Part shown: in pieces, positions 26,224 through 41,364 of the stretch | Position numbering within the stretch: position 1 is the first letter of the stretch | Layout of the letters: each line of letters starts with the position of its first letter | Assembly: GCA_001600635.1 (NCBI GenBank) | Contig: BCKL01000002.1 | Span: forward strand, 437,425-501,424 | DNA from: Leucosporidium creatinivorum | Taxonomy: Eukaryota; Basidiomycota; Microbotryomycetes; Leucosporidiales; Leucosporidiaceae | Length of the DNA stretch: 64,000 nucleotides | Direction of reading: 5' to 3' | The notes under the pieces: generated by a model | Told to the model about the DNA's origin: nothing | What the model saw: the letters and a program-made list of their open reading frames with translations, nothing else | The model's database searches: none | Program-made: the position numbers and the translations under genes

Positions 26224-26575
26224 GGTGTATAGCTGGTGTAATATGGGGAGTAATGAGATGGGCTTCACCAGGGGATGAAGCGCAAATGCGAGCCGAGCGG
26301 CAGGCAGGGACGTCGGAGGAGGAGAGGAGGGTTCGGCGAAAGGTTGAACGCGGGTCCGCTTCCTGTCGCTCTGCTCTTTTGCCGTCCGAGATGCCGAGAC
26401 GAGCATCTGCTCAGGAAACAAACTTGCTGGCGAGATCGTTCGGAGCCAGCCAAAGCGCCCGGCCAGCACTTGCCGAGAATCGGGCGCGGTTGACCCAGCC
26501 CGTGACTTTGCCCTCTTCTTCAGCTCCTCCAGTTCCGTCTTTCTCTCTCCTCATTCTCACTCGACACATAACACC
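26224..26575. promoter_or_regulatory. Promoter region of the phenol monooxygenase gene
   Basis: This 352-bp gap between SOF1 and the next plus-strand gene contains no recognised ORF. Its role as promoter is inferred from position. Confidence 0.4.
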
Positions 26576-29629
<3,054 letters not shown>

Positions 29630-29766
29630 CTAGCATTCCGCATGTAGCATCACCTCCCTGTATTGTACTGAAATTGCTAGCTGTCCATCTCGACGTCTCG
29701 GCGGTCTCTCGGCGCGGCTCACAGCAAAAGCGAAGGGTGGAACGAAGCTTTGCAGCCTCTCTACAT

Positions 29767-30720
29767 CTAAGCAGACGACTCCTCCCCATGCGCAGCCTTT
29801 CCGTCTCCCAACGCCTGCAGCACGGGCGACTCGGAAGCCCCCGGCCTCAATCCCTCGGCGCCGCCGTGGGTCATCCCAGTCTCCGTTCGAGCCGCGTCGA
29901 AGGTGGCCTTCCATTTCCGCATGGAGGTCTCGCTGGGGACGCTGCCTTGTGCGGCGATTTCTGTAGAGAGAACGAGGGTCAGCGTACTGCTCTCCTTCCC
30001 CCTCAGCGAAACCTTCCGCGGAAGCTCACCCTTCCTCGCCAAGTTCCTCCATTCTTCCTCACTCTTTCTCTTTATTTGCTCGTGGTTTAACAAATAATGG
30101 TCCGCGTGCGTTACCATACCGAAGATGGTACCCCTGGTAGGTGTTGGAGGCTGTTAGCGTTAAGCTCGAGGGGCGAACGGCGCCGAGCAGCGGTACTGGC
30201 GACGTCTGAGGGCCCAGACGCCTCCTAGAGCAACGTGTGACAGCACTACGAATACAAAAGACTCACCACATCGTCAGGAAGGCCTTTCCAGCGAGTGTTT
30301 GCCTCCTCATGAAGGGGAACCTGCGAAGCGAGAGTCAGATCGGCGCTGGGAGTTCGGTTTGAGCGAGTTGCGCACCTCCAGTGGCATCTGCAGGCCAAGA
30401 GGATCAACAAGATTTTCTCGAGTACGTGTACTTGACTCTACTTACAGTGCAATGATAGATCCAGCGATGATCGTTCCCTGATAGTGTAAGCTCGGCGTTA
30501 GCTTTCAGCCCTCACCACAGCACGAGCGAGCAGCCACATACCTTGATAGCACCCTCACGAGCTCCAATGACCTGCAGGCGGTCTGTATGCCACAGAAGAC
30601 AGCTCATCAGCGACCCTGCGTCCGACTCCGATCTCACACGACCGCGAACGACGTACAAGCTACCGCTGCGTCCTCCTCTCCGTGACGGACTCGTCCTGAG
30701 GTGTTGGCGCTGATGGTCAT
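29767..30720 (-). CDS. Small membrane protein resembling the N-terminal part of Rcf2
   Basis: Seven exons (30720-30657, 30582-30542, 30477-30446, 30387-30376, 30320-30267, 30133-30030, 29960-29767) give 166 aa; one exon is only 12 bases. The protein has two likely membrane segments (GTIIAGSIIALCHW and KAFLTMWGTIFGMVTHADH) separated by a basic loop RFPFMRRQTL. Next comes a charged stretch NHEQIKRKSEEEWRNLARK and a soluble tail. The order EGA-hydrophobic-basic loop-KAFL-hydrophobic-acidic/Asn resembles the first half of yeast Rcf2, a respiratory supercomplex factor of the inner mitochondrial membrane. That is a remote resemblance, so function is tentative; the exon model is firm because all phases fit. 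Confidence 0.6.
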
Positions 30721-31291
30721 CGTCCTGCTCGGTACTGTGTGGTGGTGGGTGAAGAGCGAGGTGCGGAGCTGAGGACGAAGGGAGTAGAAGGGGGTTAGCT
30801 TCGATGCTGCAGATTTGGCGAACGTGTGTAGGGGAGGATTGGCAGTATGCTGAGGTCCTGCTGCTCTCCAGAGGCGTTTCCCCCGGCTGCATCTGACGAA
30901 GGACGCCCTGCTCCTCCGCCACCTCTCCTTCGACCCTCGAGAATCGCCGTACAGGCATCTATAGTCGTCCCACGATATGCACACCGAATTCAGAACGTAC
31001 AGAATGTGCTGTTGGTGCTTCGATGCGAGAGCAGCTCACGGCAGGAGGTAGAGCGACGACTTCGCAAACCGCGAAGGCGAGTTTCGGTCCTCTCGCTTCC
31101 CAGAGGCAAGTAGCGAGGACCGAAGTCGGGTCGAACCGCAGGAAGGTTTCGGCGCTCAGTTTGGCTCATTCGGATCTGTACGGAACTGGATCGCTTGCTC
31201 GGTCGGAGAATGCTGCGAAGAGGATTCGTCGTTCACAGGGAGTGGGCTACTCCTTACACAGGCTCGATGCCATGCTAATAAACAGGATGAT
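30721..31291. other. Intergenic region upstream of the Rcf2-like gene
   Basis: This 571-bp spacer lies between two minus-strand genes. No ORF with family resemblance was found. It probably contains the promoter of the Rcf2-like gene and the 3' UTR of the cap-binding gene. Confidence 0.4.
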
Positions 31292-32828
31292 CTACGAGAA
31301 GTGCTTCTTGTACTTGCCGTGACGCAGCTGTAGTTCGAAGAAGGAGGGAAGTCAGCGTCTAGCTCTGAGGCGTCGACCGAAGTCCCTCGCGAGCAGCTCA
31401 CCTCGGGCATGACCAGCTCCTCCGACAGGGACTCCTTGAGCTTGTCGATCCACTCGGCAGGCGCAGGCTGCCTTGGCTCCTTTCCTCCCAGCCACAACTC
31501 GATACGATCTCCCCTCTGCAACGAAATCAGAATCAGCTCTCGGCGCTTGCGGAGTCGAGAAAGGACAAGACGCACAGCACGACGACTAGCAACCACTCCA
31601 ATGATAAGACCCTCGTTGCCCTTCTTCTCCGAAGCGGCGAGGCGCTCGGAAGCTCCGCATTCGAGCACCGAGCCGGCGAGGAGGAGGACGAGACGCTCGA
31701 AGACGGTCTCGAAGAGGGCCGAGGGAGGAGAGATAATAAGACGTCCACCCTGTAGCATAGTAGCGAATAGTCAGCGAACGACCAACAATGAGAGCGAACG
31801 GGCGATAGGGCTCACCTTGGCGTTCCAAGCATCCTCCCAAGTCGGCGACACTCCCTCGCGGAAGAAGTGCAAGTTCTGTCCTGCACGACTGAGTCCCATC
31901 CCATCGGGCTCGTTGGCCTTGAACCGCTTGGGCCGCACCATCTTCTTGTAGGCCTTGAGTTGACCAACGAGGGTGGGGACGGTGGAAGCCGAGAAGACCT
32001 TCTTGACGCCCTCGTCGTACTGGTCCTGAGTCGTGCCGTGGGAGGATTTGTTGGCGCCGGAAGTGTCGGAGAAATGAAGGGCTGTAGTAGAGAGAAAGAG
32101 CGAGAGCAAGAGCGAGAGGGTCAGCAAGGGCTCGGAAGGCGAAGGCGCCGAGACGACGACTCACTCCATGGTGCGCTCAATGGCAGCTCCTCGGGGTAGT
32201 TCTTGATGTTCTCCAAGTTCTTGCGAACGATCTCCTGCTCCTGTTCCGGCAGCGACTCCAACAGCTCGCGTAGCTTCTCGAGGGGGTCGACCTGCTCCTC
32301 CTCGACAGCAGCGGGCTTGTCGCTCTTCTCCGCCTCGTCCTTGCCGTCTTTTGGTGCCGATGTAGTCGAACTCTCCTGCTCGCCAGCAGCCTTCTTCTCG
32401 CCATCCTTGGCTCCCTCCTCCTTGTTGTCTTTCGAGGCGGCCGGGAACAGCTGCGACTCGGTCATGGCAGCGTCGTCGACGTCCCCATCCGAATCGCTGT
32501 CGTCCTTGTTCTGCTCTGTAGTCTTCAACGGCTCTCCCTCCTTGATGTCCTCCAAGACGAGCGACCCTGATGGGCTAACGCCTTGAGAAGAATTGATATC
32601 GCTAGTCGAGTCCTTGACGTTCAAGCTATCGAGCTTGAGCGAGTCTACGGTGGGCAAAGCCTTGGGTTGAGGCGAAGGGGAGGTTGGGCCGGGCTGAGGC
32701 GAGTCGAGAGGGTTGGGAGCTGTCCGCGAGGCGGTGGGCGACGAGGAAGGTGACCGCTTGGCCGCTTCTTGCTCGTGGAATGAGACCAAGTCTGGTACGC
32801 GCAGTGGTGAAGATGGTGCTCCTGACAT
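31292..32828 (-). CDS. eIF4E-family cap-binding protein, 4EHP/class II-like, with long acidic N-terminus
   Basis: Exons 32828-32165, 32081-31816, 31749-31576, 31515-31402, 31327-31292 give 417 aa. Residues 1-about 220 are disordered and Ser/Asp/Glu-rich. The eIF4E fold follows: APWTLHFSD, YDEGVKKVFSASTVPTL, LHFFREGVSPTWEDAWNAKGG (the cap-stacking Trp and adjacent Glu are present), GLIIGVVASRRARGDRIELWLGG. The usual first cap-stacking Trp (human W56) is not Trp here; a Tyr lies nearby, and the YDEGVKKV block aligns with the equivalent of 4EHP (eIF4E2). Class II proteins bind cap weakly and often repress translation. Which role applies here is inference. It is not the canonical eIF4E by length or residues. 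Confidence 0.8.
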
Positions 32829-33549
32829 ATCTGTGTACGAGAAGCGAACTGCTGAGGTGCAGAAACGAAGCGACGCGGGAGAGATCAAGCTGGCTCTTGA
32901 ATGCGTCGTCGAGCTTCCAAAGGGGTGTCATATTTCTGAAGCTTCTGCTCAAATTTGAGATGCTGCACATTGTCCGATACTAGATCTACATTCAGCTCTG
33001 CTCGAGAAGCGTTGCCCGCAGCTTCGCTTGGACTCTCGCGCCTCTGCCAGCCCATCTCCGAAGCTTCGACTATGAGGCTGTAGCCGAGCGACGTGGACGC
33101 TGGCGAGCTGTATGAGAGCAGCCGTTAGAGCTCGGCAATGTGTCCTCTCGTTCCCGCGGAGCATGGAGAGCACTGACTCCAGGGTTAATCGGCTCGGCGC
33201 TCGGCGCAGGCAGCCCTTCCTATCGCTTCAGCCGAGATGGGAGTCGAGCAGCAGGGGGGCAGGGCGCGCATCGAGGTGTAGCGTATACACATTCTTTGTC
33301 GCGAGAAGCAGTACCGCGCCCGTCCTTGTCTTCCGTCCCATAAGCGAAGCAGTCCTCGCCATCTCCGTCTCCTCCTTCGCAAGCCAGCTCCCGCCTCTCC
33401 CGCCCCCCTCGAGGCCTGAATACGAAACCAAATCCTCTGCTCGTTACAACTAGCCCGCCTCGCGAGCTTTTGAGCGCCTCTTCTTCACCCTCGGCGGCTC
33501 CTCCCTTGCCCCTGCTCGGCCTGGTCCCAATCCTCGACGTGCAGCGCTT
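32829..33549. other. Intergenic region between cap-binding gene and NDUFB9
   Basis: This 721-bp spacer lies between two minus-strand genes. It contains a short repeated motif GGCTCGGCGCTCGGCGC near 33191. No gene was recognised. Confidence 0.4.
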
Positions 33550-34389
33550 AGTGAGCGTTGAGAGCGGCGTCCTTCTCCTCCTGAGTGAACATGCGAGGCT
33601 GTAGGTTATAAGAGCGGTCAGTCACTGTGTAGGTGAGCGCGGCTGCAAGGTCGAGAGGCCCGACAACAAAGCTGCCGTCGGGGACGGGAGACGTACAGGC
33701 AGGTTGCGCTCCCTGAGGATAGCGAGAAGAGTACGAGACAGTCAGCTACAGCGCAGAACGCTACAGATGGCGAACCAGCGGGACTCACCACTTTGTGCCG
33801 TCAGGGAAGAGTGATGCTAGGAGCGGGCAAGCGCAGAGCGAGCGTCAGTTCCTGTATCCCTACACACCTCTCACCGGCTGCTCCACCTTCAATCTGCCTC
33901 TCGGACTCTCCCCGCTCTGTCGCTCAGCCAACTCACGTCGATAAGGATCAGGATGAGCCATCCTCTGCACCTCCTTCTCCGCCTCGTTCAGCAGCGCGGC
34001 GACGGCCCTCGGGTCCTTGACATGACGGTTGCGTTCGAATTGTACGCGAATCTCGATGGCCTTGTTGCGCCACAGATCGCGGCGGACGTACCTACGAGTT
34101 GGGAGAGGTTAGCGAGCGAGCAGACTGGGCTGGCAGAGAGGGGGAAGAGCGAACCAGTCCTGTGCTCCCTTGAGAGCGCGACGGTAGAGGTGCTATATAG
34201 GTGCAGAACGGTTCAGCTGGACTGTAGCGAGACGAGAGCAGCAGCTCGGAGCCGAGCTTGGAGACGCACCTGAACGTAGCGACGGTGAGCGGTCGACTGT
34301 AGTGCAGTGGGTGGTTAGTAGAGCTGTAAGACGGTACAGCGATACTTCTGAGCACATACAAAAGGCGTGACTGCTGAAGTAGAGGACAT
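33550..34389 (-). CDS. Complex I LYR-motif subunit NDUFB9 (B22)
   Basis: Seven exons (34389-34360, 34296-34270, 34192-34155, 34091-33937, 33816-33789, 33712-33697, 33600-33550) give a 114-aa protein. It carries HRRYVQHLYRRALK (LYR motif), DWYVRRDLWRNKA, IRVQFERNRHVKDPRAV and HPDPYRPSLFPDGTKWERNLP, the conserved core and end of fungal NDUFB9. It is an accessory membrane-arm subunit of NADH:ubiquinone oxidoreductase and binds acyl carrier protein through the LYR fold. It lacks the long C-terminus of animal NDUFB9, as usual in fungi. Seven exons for 345 coding bases, including one of 16, is extreme even in this window. Confidence 0.92.
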
Positions 34390-34825
34390 GACGACGAGGT
34401 GAGGAGCCAACCTTTGAGCCAATCCTTGAGCGCGACTCTCTCCCCTCTGCGCCAGGCCAGCTCGGAGGTCGAAGAGGGCGAATCGACTCGCTCTGACCGC
34501 TCTCACGGACTCGTTATGTTTGAGACGAACATTGCACTATGAACAAGCTATCCACAAGACTAGCAGTGAGGAGGAGAGGGGGACTATATGAGTGGCAAGC
34601 TCTCTGCGAAGCGAGCGAGCACAGGATCCATCGAACGACTGACGATCCACGTACAGCCTCGAGGAGGGAGAGAGACACGAGAGTAGGTTCAAAAGGAATA
34701 AGGAGAGACAACACGAAGGGGGGTAGGGTAATAGGGGAGGGAAGAGGAGGGGATGAGAAGCGAGCCGAGCCAGCGCCGAGACTCGAGTCGCGCTCCTTTT
34801 TGAGCAAGCGAGCGAGCGAGGAAGC
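34390..34825. other. Promoter of NDUFB9 and 3' flank of bZIP gene
   Basis: This 436-bp purine-rich spacer lies between minus-strand genes. No coding signal was seen. Confidence 0.4.
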
Positions 34826-37052
34826 CTAGTAGCGAGGCTGATGACCTCCGTTAGATGGGTACGCCGGTCCTCCAGGCGCAGGTCCCCTCGGTCCAGGAGC
34901 AGTCGCTGCGACGGGGCAGTTGGCGTGGGCTTGGAGGATGGCGCGAAGGGATTGGATCTCCTCCTTGAGGTTCGTCACCGTCGATTGAAGCGTGTCGTTG
35001 TCGGTGGTGAGCATCTCAACTTTCTGCTGCAGGTTGGCGAGCCATGCCTTTTTGCGTTGACGACACTTGAGGGCGGCTGTTGCGAAGAGTGGGTAAGGTC
35101 AGCGAGCAGCTCGAGGGAAGAACAGAGCGAACCAAAGCGACCCACCTTGACGGTTCCTCTCCAAAAAGTTCTTCCTCTTCTCCTCCTCAGTCTCGTTGGG
35201 GTTACTGCTATGCGCCTGAGGGCTCATGCTCTCCTGCTTCCCTCCCTCATCAAAGTCGTCGTCCTCATCCTTCTCCACCTTGGCCGCCGCTGCAGCAGCG
35301 CCCCTCTTGCCCCTCTTAGCGGGCGGCTTTTTCTCCTCCGCCGCCGCCGAATCGGCCTTCTTCCTCTTGCCCGCCGCGCCTCGCTTCGGTTGAGCCTTGG
35401 TCGCCGAGGGAGTAGGTCCATTACTCGACGAAGCGGGCGACATGGACTTGGTGCCGCTTCCCGAGGCTGAGCCCGTCATGATGGGAACGACGCCCTGCTG
35501 TTGAGCAGCGAGCATCTGATCCATCGACGAGGGAGGACCGTACGATCCGCCGGGGGTGGCGAGTCCACTGAGCGCGGCGGCAGCGACCACGGCGTCGTCC
35601 GTGTGGCCCGAGGCTTGCGAGAGAAGGTACAAAGGGTTCTGGTTGCCGAAGGGAGGGGGTTGCGCACCGCCGGCCTGTTGCGGAGGGTAGCCGGGGTAGC
35701 CTGATGGTTGCTGTTGTTGCTGTTGCTGCTGCTGCTGCTGTTGCTGAGCGTAGATGTCTTGCGAGGCGGGTTGCGTAGGGAAGTAGCTGGTCTGAGGTTG
35801 AGGAGGAGGTTGCGAGCCGAGGCCGTGCATCCCTTGAGGCGCCATCGAGCGACTCGTTTGGCCGTTGAGCTGGTTGGCGAGTGCCGAGCGAGTCGAGCCG
35901 TTGTGGGGATCCGGTCCCGACTTTGAGGCGTCTCCCGTCCTGGCGAAGCTCGCCTCGAAGTGGTTGCTCTCGTTGGGACCCTCATGAGGACGAGGTCCAC
36001 CGCCAGCGAGCGCCGCTGCCTCGGCCGTTCCAGGGGTGTTGTTGGTCATCATGGCGAAGAGGGCCGCGGTGGCGGGAGAAGGAGGAGGGAAAGAGACGGA
36101 TCCACCAGGCTGACCCATCGGCGTGAGACCAGTGCGGCGCTGGTTCATGTCGAAGAGGCCGTGGTGTCCAGTCGGTCCGTTGAGGAGGGCGGGCGAGAGG
36201 GGACCAGTGCGAAGCGAGTCGGATCCCCATCCATAGTTTTGCAGCTCGTTGCTAGGCGTTTGCATGAAGGAGAGGGGAGGCAGCTTCTGGGTTCCACCGG
36301 GCGTCGGTCGAGGAAGGAGCGAGTTCGGCGAGATGGAGCGAGCGCGACGAGCGGGCGCAGCGGATGGGACGCCCCCGTCGGCTTGGTTTCCTGCACGAGG
36401 GTCGGGTCCGGAGAAGGAGCGCTCGAAGGGGTTGGGCTCCTGGTCGAGGAGATGAGCGCCGACCGCGCCGTCGAGCGAGAAGTTGCCTCCGCGAGAGATG
36501 GGATCCGACGACGAACGGACGTGACGACCGAAGGCTATTGAGATGTATTCGAAAGGTTAGCTTACTGTATCTCAGACTCCTCGCGAGCTGGTCAATCCCA
36601 CTGAGCACGCGAGTCGACCACTGCGCGCCACAATACTCGCAACGCGTGCCCATCTCCCGCCGAGCTGCTTCATGGGGCCCTCGAGCGCCGAGGCAAAGAC
36701 AACAGCTGTGGACGAGTACAAAGAGCTGTGTACACAACCCGACCCCTGCGCCCAAACGCCCTAACGACAGCTTAGCCTCCCTCCGACCGGCCGGCTTAGT
36801 CGTCCCTTTGAGACCATCGTCGGTGGGCGCGCTCGCCACCGCCTTGCTGTAGCAGACCATCGGACTTGGTAATGCTCCTCGGCGCAAAAGCACCTGCTAC
36901 AGAAGCTGGCAAACGGAAGGATCGGACTCACGAAGGCCGTCCTCACGCTTCAAGCCAGGCGAATCCATGGCGAAGCTGGCTGAGAAATCGGGTGCGAGCG
37001 TTTGAGCCGCTGCGGGGAGAGGGTGATGGGAGCGAGTGTGGACGCTGGTCAT
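34826..37052 (-). CDS. bZIP transcription factor of the Atf/CREB group
   Basis: Exons 37052-36932, 36534-35146, 35076-34826 give 586 aa. The C-terminal basic region and zipper read ERNRQAALKCRQRKKAWLANL then VEML...LQSTVTNLKEEI, matching the Atf1/Pcr1/CREB class. An intron interrupts the basic region between NRQ and the first Ala, a position common to this group. The 390-residue N-terminal part is low-complexity and rich in Pro, Ser and Gln, with a tract of 13 Gln (CAG/CAA mix, near 35709-35747) and Lys/Ala-rich patches close to the basic region. Atf1-type factors control osmotic, oxidative and developmental responses downstream of a MAP kinase. Start is the first in-frame ATG; a second lies 28 codons later. 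Confidence 0.88.
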
Positions 37053-38226
37053 GTAGTTTACTAGACTACTGGTGGGCTATAGGCGGTGGCAGGCGGAGCT
37101 TTCGGAGCTGTTGTTGATCGTCCGTTTGAGAAGGGTGAGCCGGTGACGCAGAGATTTGTTGGCAGGTAGCCAAGGGAGGGAGGGAGGTGCTGGTAGAGTA
37201 GGCGAGAGGTCGAGGCGAAGTGCTCCAGTCCTATAGTCCTACACGGGCTTGCTACGTGGCGCGGGAGCTCTTGCAGTCGAGTTCGGGGAAGGGCCAGGGG
37301 GAGGATGACGAAGAGACGAAGCCCAAGGGCGCCTGGACGGAAAAGGGGGCGTGGGCTTCAAGTTCACCTACAACTCGCTTCGAGGAAGAGAAGGGTCTGT
37401 GTTACTGTGCAACACAATCGACTCGCCTAGCTGTAGCTCTCTGCAAGCTGACCGAGGCTGTCTGCGCATCCGAGCTCGCCGAGCTCAGCAGCTAGCTGCC
37501 GCTGTTGTCTGGTGCATCACTGAGCTGCCCAATTACGTTCAACATTCAACATGGAACATTATCAAGATACGGAGCGACCAGAGAAGTCCCGCGTAAGCAC
37601 ACTGCAAGCCTGTCGAGCGAGTTCGGCGATGATTTCTCTCGCGGAATGGCCGCCCATGAGCGGCTGGGAGATGGCTTGAAGCTGGTAAGACATACCGCTC
37701 AACAACTCGAAAGTGTACCTGCTCTGAGAAGCGCGCAAAACGGCCTCACGCGTGTGCAAAGCGCTCGCCCGAGATGCGGCAAGAGCGCCGAGCAGCTGAA
37801 GACAGCGCTGGAAGGGTGCAGCATTTCTCGAGATGGGTCGGAGGGGAGTGCATATGAGTCGTGAGAGTCTCAGAGCTCTCATATAGCGCGCTACGAGTGA
37901 GAAGCAAGCTCGGCGGATGAGGCAGGGGTAAGGCATCGCCGAGTTCTGCTCTGACCGGCTCAGCGAAGCAGGAGTGCAAGTCTTAGAGCTACAGAATAAC
38001 TTGTGCTGGACAGGTGGGTCTGTTCGAGCTGATTATAAAGAGGCGGAGCTCTTTCGGCGCTCTCGTAACCCAGAGAGGCGAAGTTCGAACGCTCTTGTCC
38101 TTCGACAACTTTTGACTCGACTACTGCGCTGCTTGATTCCTCGATAAGTCTGCTTCGCTGCTCCTGCTGGACGCATCGCGCACTGCAGTCTCTGTGCAAG
38201 CGCCGCACTCTCCTCGACTGGAAGCG
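37053..38226. promoter_or_regulatory. 1.2-kb divergent promoter region between two transcription factor genes
   Basis: It lies between the bZIP gene (-) and the Zn2Cys6 gene (+). It is the longest spacer in the central part. Stop codons are frequent in all frames and I found no protein-like ORF. Long upstream regions are common for regulatory genes. Confidence 0.45.
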
Positions 38227-41153
38227 ATGGCTTCCGACCCAGCTTCGAACGGGATCTTGGACAAGCAGTGGAGGCTGAGTAGTCGTGCAGGACCAGCATG
38301 TGAATGTGAGTGCTCGTCTATCTCGGTAGGTCGCCGAACGCTCACAGTCTCGCCGTTTCCAAGCTTGTCGGTCCCGCAAGACTCGCTGTGCCGTCAGCAG
38401 TGAGTTTCAGAGCACGCTCGAGCTTAAAATCTCATTGACAGCCCTTTGCACGACAGCCGAGCCCGACGGAGGTCCCTGCGAGTATTGCGAGAGCGTGGGG
38501 ATCGCTTGCTCCTTCGCGCCCAAGCTGCTCGGTCCGCCCAAGACCTACGTCGAATCGTTAGAACTACGCCTACAAGCTACTCAAGACCTCCTGCGCAATC
38601 TCAGCAGCTCGGCCGGAGTTGATCTCGTCGCTCTCGCCAACCGCTCAGCCTCGACCGAGCCGAACTCTTCGCAAGAGCTGCAGCAGGCGATTCGGGCGCT
38701 GCAACGCCAGGAAGGGTCCGACATGTCCTCGCTGACGAATCGAGCTTGGCTGTCGCCGCCGCCCGCCTACCTCTACGACGATGTAAGCCGAGATCCGCCT
38801 CTCTCTTCGCCTTAGGCCGTTCGGAGCTGACTACGATCCCATACACAGCGCTTCGCCGGGAAGACCGCTCCGCAGAGCTTCGTCGACGAGCTCCTGCACG
38901 ACTACGTCAACGGCGTGCAGATCACCGCTCAAGGCCAGCAGCAATCACTGGTGGACCACCTCATCTCAGGCAGCTCCGACCGACCTACATCCTTCAACTA
39001 CCCTCTACCACCCTCTGACGTTGTCCAACAACTCGTCGACTCGTCCTTCTCCCACTTCAACGATCAGCTGCCCCTCCTTCATCGCCCGTCGTTCGACCGA
39101 GCTCGCGCTGCTGGACTGGCCGACTCAGATGTGTCTTTCAGGTCTCTTCGTGAGACCTTCGAGGCTTTCAACGCAACTGCTGACCCTTTGTTGTCATCAG
39201 TCTTCATCGTCCTCGCCATCGGCGCCCGCTGGGTCAAGAGCCCTTCCTCTCCAGGAGGAGCATGGACGTCCAAGGCGCTCTTCACTTCCTCGTGCTCCTA
39301 CTCCAACCTCGGAGTTTTTAGCTCAGAGCTCCCTACGCTGTACGACCTACAAAGGTCAGCCCTCGTGGTCATACATCTACTCGGCGCCGAGTGCTCGCCA
39401 TCCGCTTGGTCAGCGGCAGGGATCGGTCGTGAGTCTCTCTCGCTCTTGCACTAGCTGAACAGGCTCTCATCCTACTCGCTTACTCTCCCCAAACTAGTTC
39501 GGAAGCTTGTCGACGTCGGAGCGCACCTCGAGTCCTCCGAGAAATGGACTCGCTCGCCGCTCGAGCATCAGCTTCGCAAACGATCTTTCCACTGTCTCTA
39601 CTTCCTCGATCGTGAACTGAAACGTCTGTCATCGAAAGTACCGCGTTTGGCTGATGCTCCTGCTGGTCCACAGGCTTCATCTCTGCCTCGCTCGGTCGAC
39701 CGGTCGCGATTCAAGACGAGGATATCGACCTCAGCTATCCGTGCGCTCATGTTTTGGCTTGGAAGCTCGCCCTGTGTGTCCTCAGCTGACGACTGTTACT
39801 TTTGCAGTCTCACCATCGACGACGAAGCACTCGACCGATGGAACAACGCCCCCCTCGAGCGCCCTTCGCCTTCGCCGAGCCTCGTCGAGACCTTCGAGTG
39901 GCTCGCAATGCTCGCGTTAATTCAAGGCAAGGTCTTAAAGCATACCCATGCCCTCAGATCTTGCCCCACGCCTGCTCAGGAGATGTGGCCGGTTGTGCAA
40001 GGGCTCAAGGCCGAGCTCGACCAGTGTGAGTGTCTTTCTGCATGCCTTCGCTTCCTCTCCGCCTCGGCTGACCTGTCCACTCCGACATAAAGGGCTCGAG
40101 TCACTTCCTAGTCATCTGAGCTGGTGAGTAGAAATCTCTGTAGCTGCTCGTAAGGCTCTTCGCTGACCTCCGGCCCTAATGCCTCTCACAGGTCGTTCAC
40201 CGGAGCCGGCGCCGCCAACAGTCTCGCCGCACGCGCTCAGCTTCGAGGCTTATTCCACGCCGTACAACTCGCCCTTATTGGTCCCTTCATCCTCGCCATC
40301 GTCAAGGCCAGGGATTCCTCACTCTCGCATCTCTCCGAGTGCTTCCAGGTCAACATGGAGGCCGTCTGGTCGTGGTCTGAGATCATGTCGAAGCTTATGG
40401 AGGCCGATCAGGTACAGAAGTGCTTCCATTGGATCCCTATGAACGCTGGTGAGCTCCTCGCCAGCTTTCGGCGCTCTCTCGGGCACGAGCTGACCTCTTG
40501 CGTTAAGGCTTCGCCTGCATGGTCGCGTTTCATACGCTTCGAGGACAGCTTATTGGAGGCAACTATCTGTTCCGCGTGGCGCAGAGCCTCCACACCTCCA
40601 TTCGCGCTCTGCAATCGCTCAAGGCCTCGTCAGTCTCCTCTCCATACCTCGCCGCTTCGCTCGCAACTGACGCTCCTCCATCGTCACAGTACTCCGGAGG
40701 CCGACTGGGCCGTTCAAAGCTGCAAGAAGCTGTCAAGCTACGTCAACGGTTGGCGACCTGCTGACCAATTCGACTACGAAGCCTTCCTCCTTTCGCCCAA
40801 AACGGCGCCCGCGGAGCTTTACCTCTCGCTAGCTCCATTCGCCAGCGTGCAAGAGGAAAAGATGAGCACATTGTGGGCCTCCATATTCGAGTGCGTACTC
40901 GTCCTTCTCACCCTGGAAAACCGTCGCTGACGCTTGCCTTTGCAGCGCCGAGCACCTCGGCTCCGACTCCCAAGCAGCTTCATCAACCTTCCTCGACATG
41001 TCCGCCGGTCAGATCGACATCTTTGCGTCTTCTCTCGCCCAGCACAGCTCTCTCTTCGACAGTGAGCCTCGCGAGCTCGCCCCTGCGGTCGCCGAGCAGG
41101 GCCGCCCCGAGTGGCCGGAGGATTGGGCGTGGCGGGAGTGGCAGGGTCGGTAG
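38227..41153 (+). CDS. Zn2Cys6 fungal transcription factor
   Basis: Thirteen exons (38227-38305, 38364-38399, 38442-38782, 38849-39149, 39201-39428, 39498-39611, 39674-39740, 39808-40025, 40093-40123, 40192-40448, 40508-40628, 40690-40890, 40946-41153) give 733 aa. The binuclear zinc cluster is assembled from three exons: ACESCRSRKTRCAVS, then GPCEYCESVGIACSF. A short linker and coiled-coil-like segment follow, then the fungal middle homology region (LPLLHRPSFDRARAAG, LLFIVLAIGARW, YFLDRFISASLGRPVAIQDE, DIDLSYPL). This is the layout of xylanase-regulator-type activators. Targets are unknown; the promoter is long and divergent from a bZIP gene. The first splice uses a downstream AAG acceptor (38361-38363); the nearer CACAG would break the zinc cluster. 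Confidence 0.88.
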
Positions 41154-41364
41154 AGCAGAGTCGAGGTGTTATGCAGTAGAGGGTTGTTGTATACTTGCGA
41201 TGTGACTGTGACTGGGACTGGGCGAACGTCCAGCTCGAGACAGCAAGTGTTGGCTCGCTGAGGACTGAACGCCGAGCGCGGAGTCGACGACCTGCAGAGC
41301 GACGACCGAGCAAGAAGAGATCTACGGCATGGACAATGACAGCTTTGGCCTCCTTACAACCATG

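Noticed and set aside
35709-35747. CAG/CAA run considered as a stand-alone microsatellite
   Set aside because: It is in frame inside the bZIP gene and codes a 13-residue Gln tract, ordinary for such factors.
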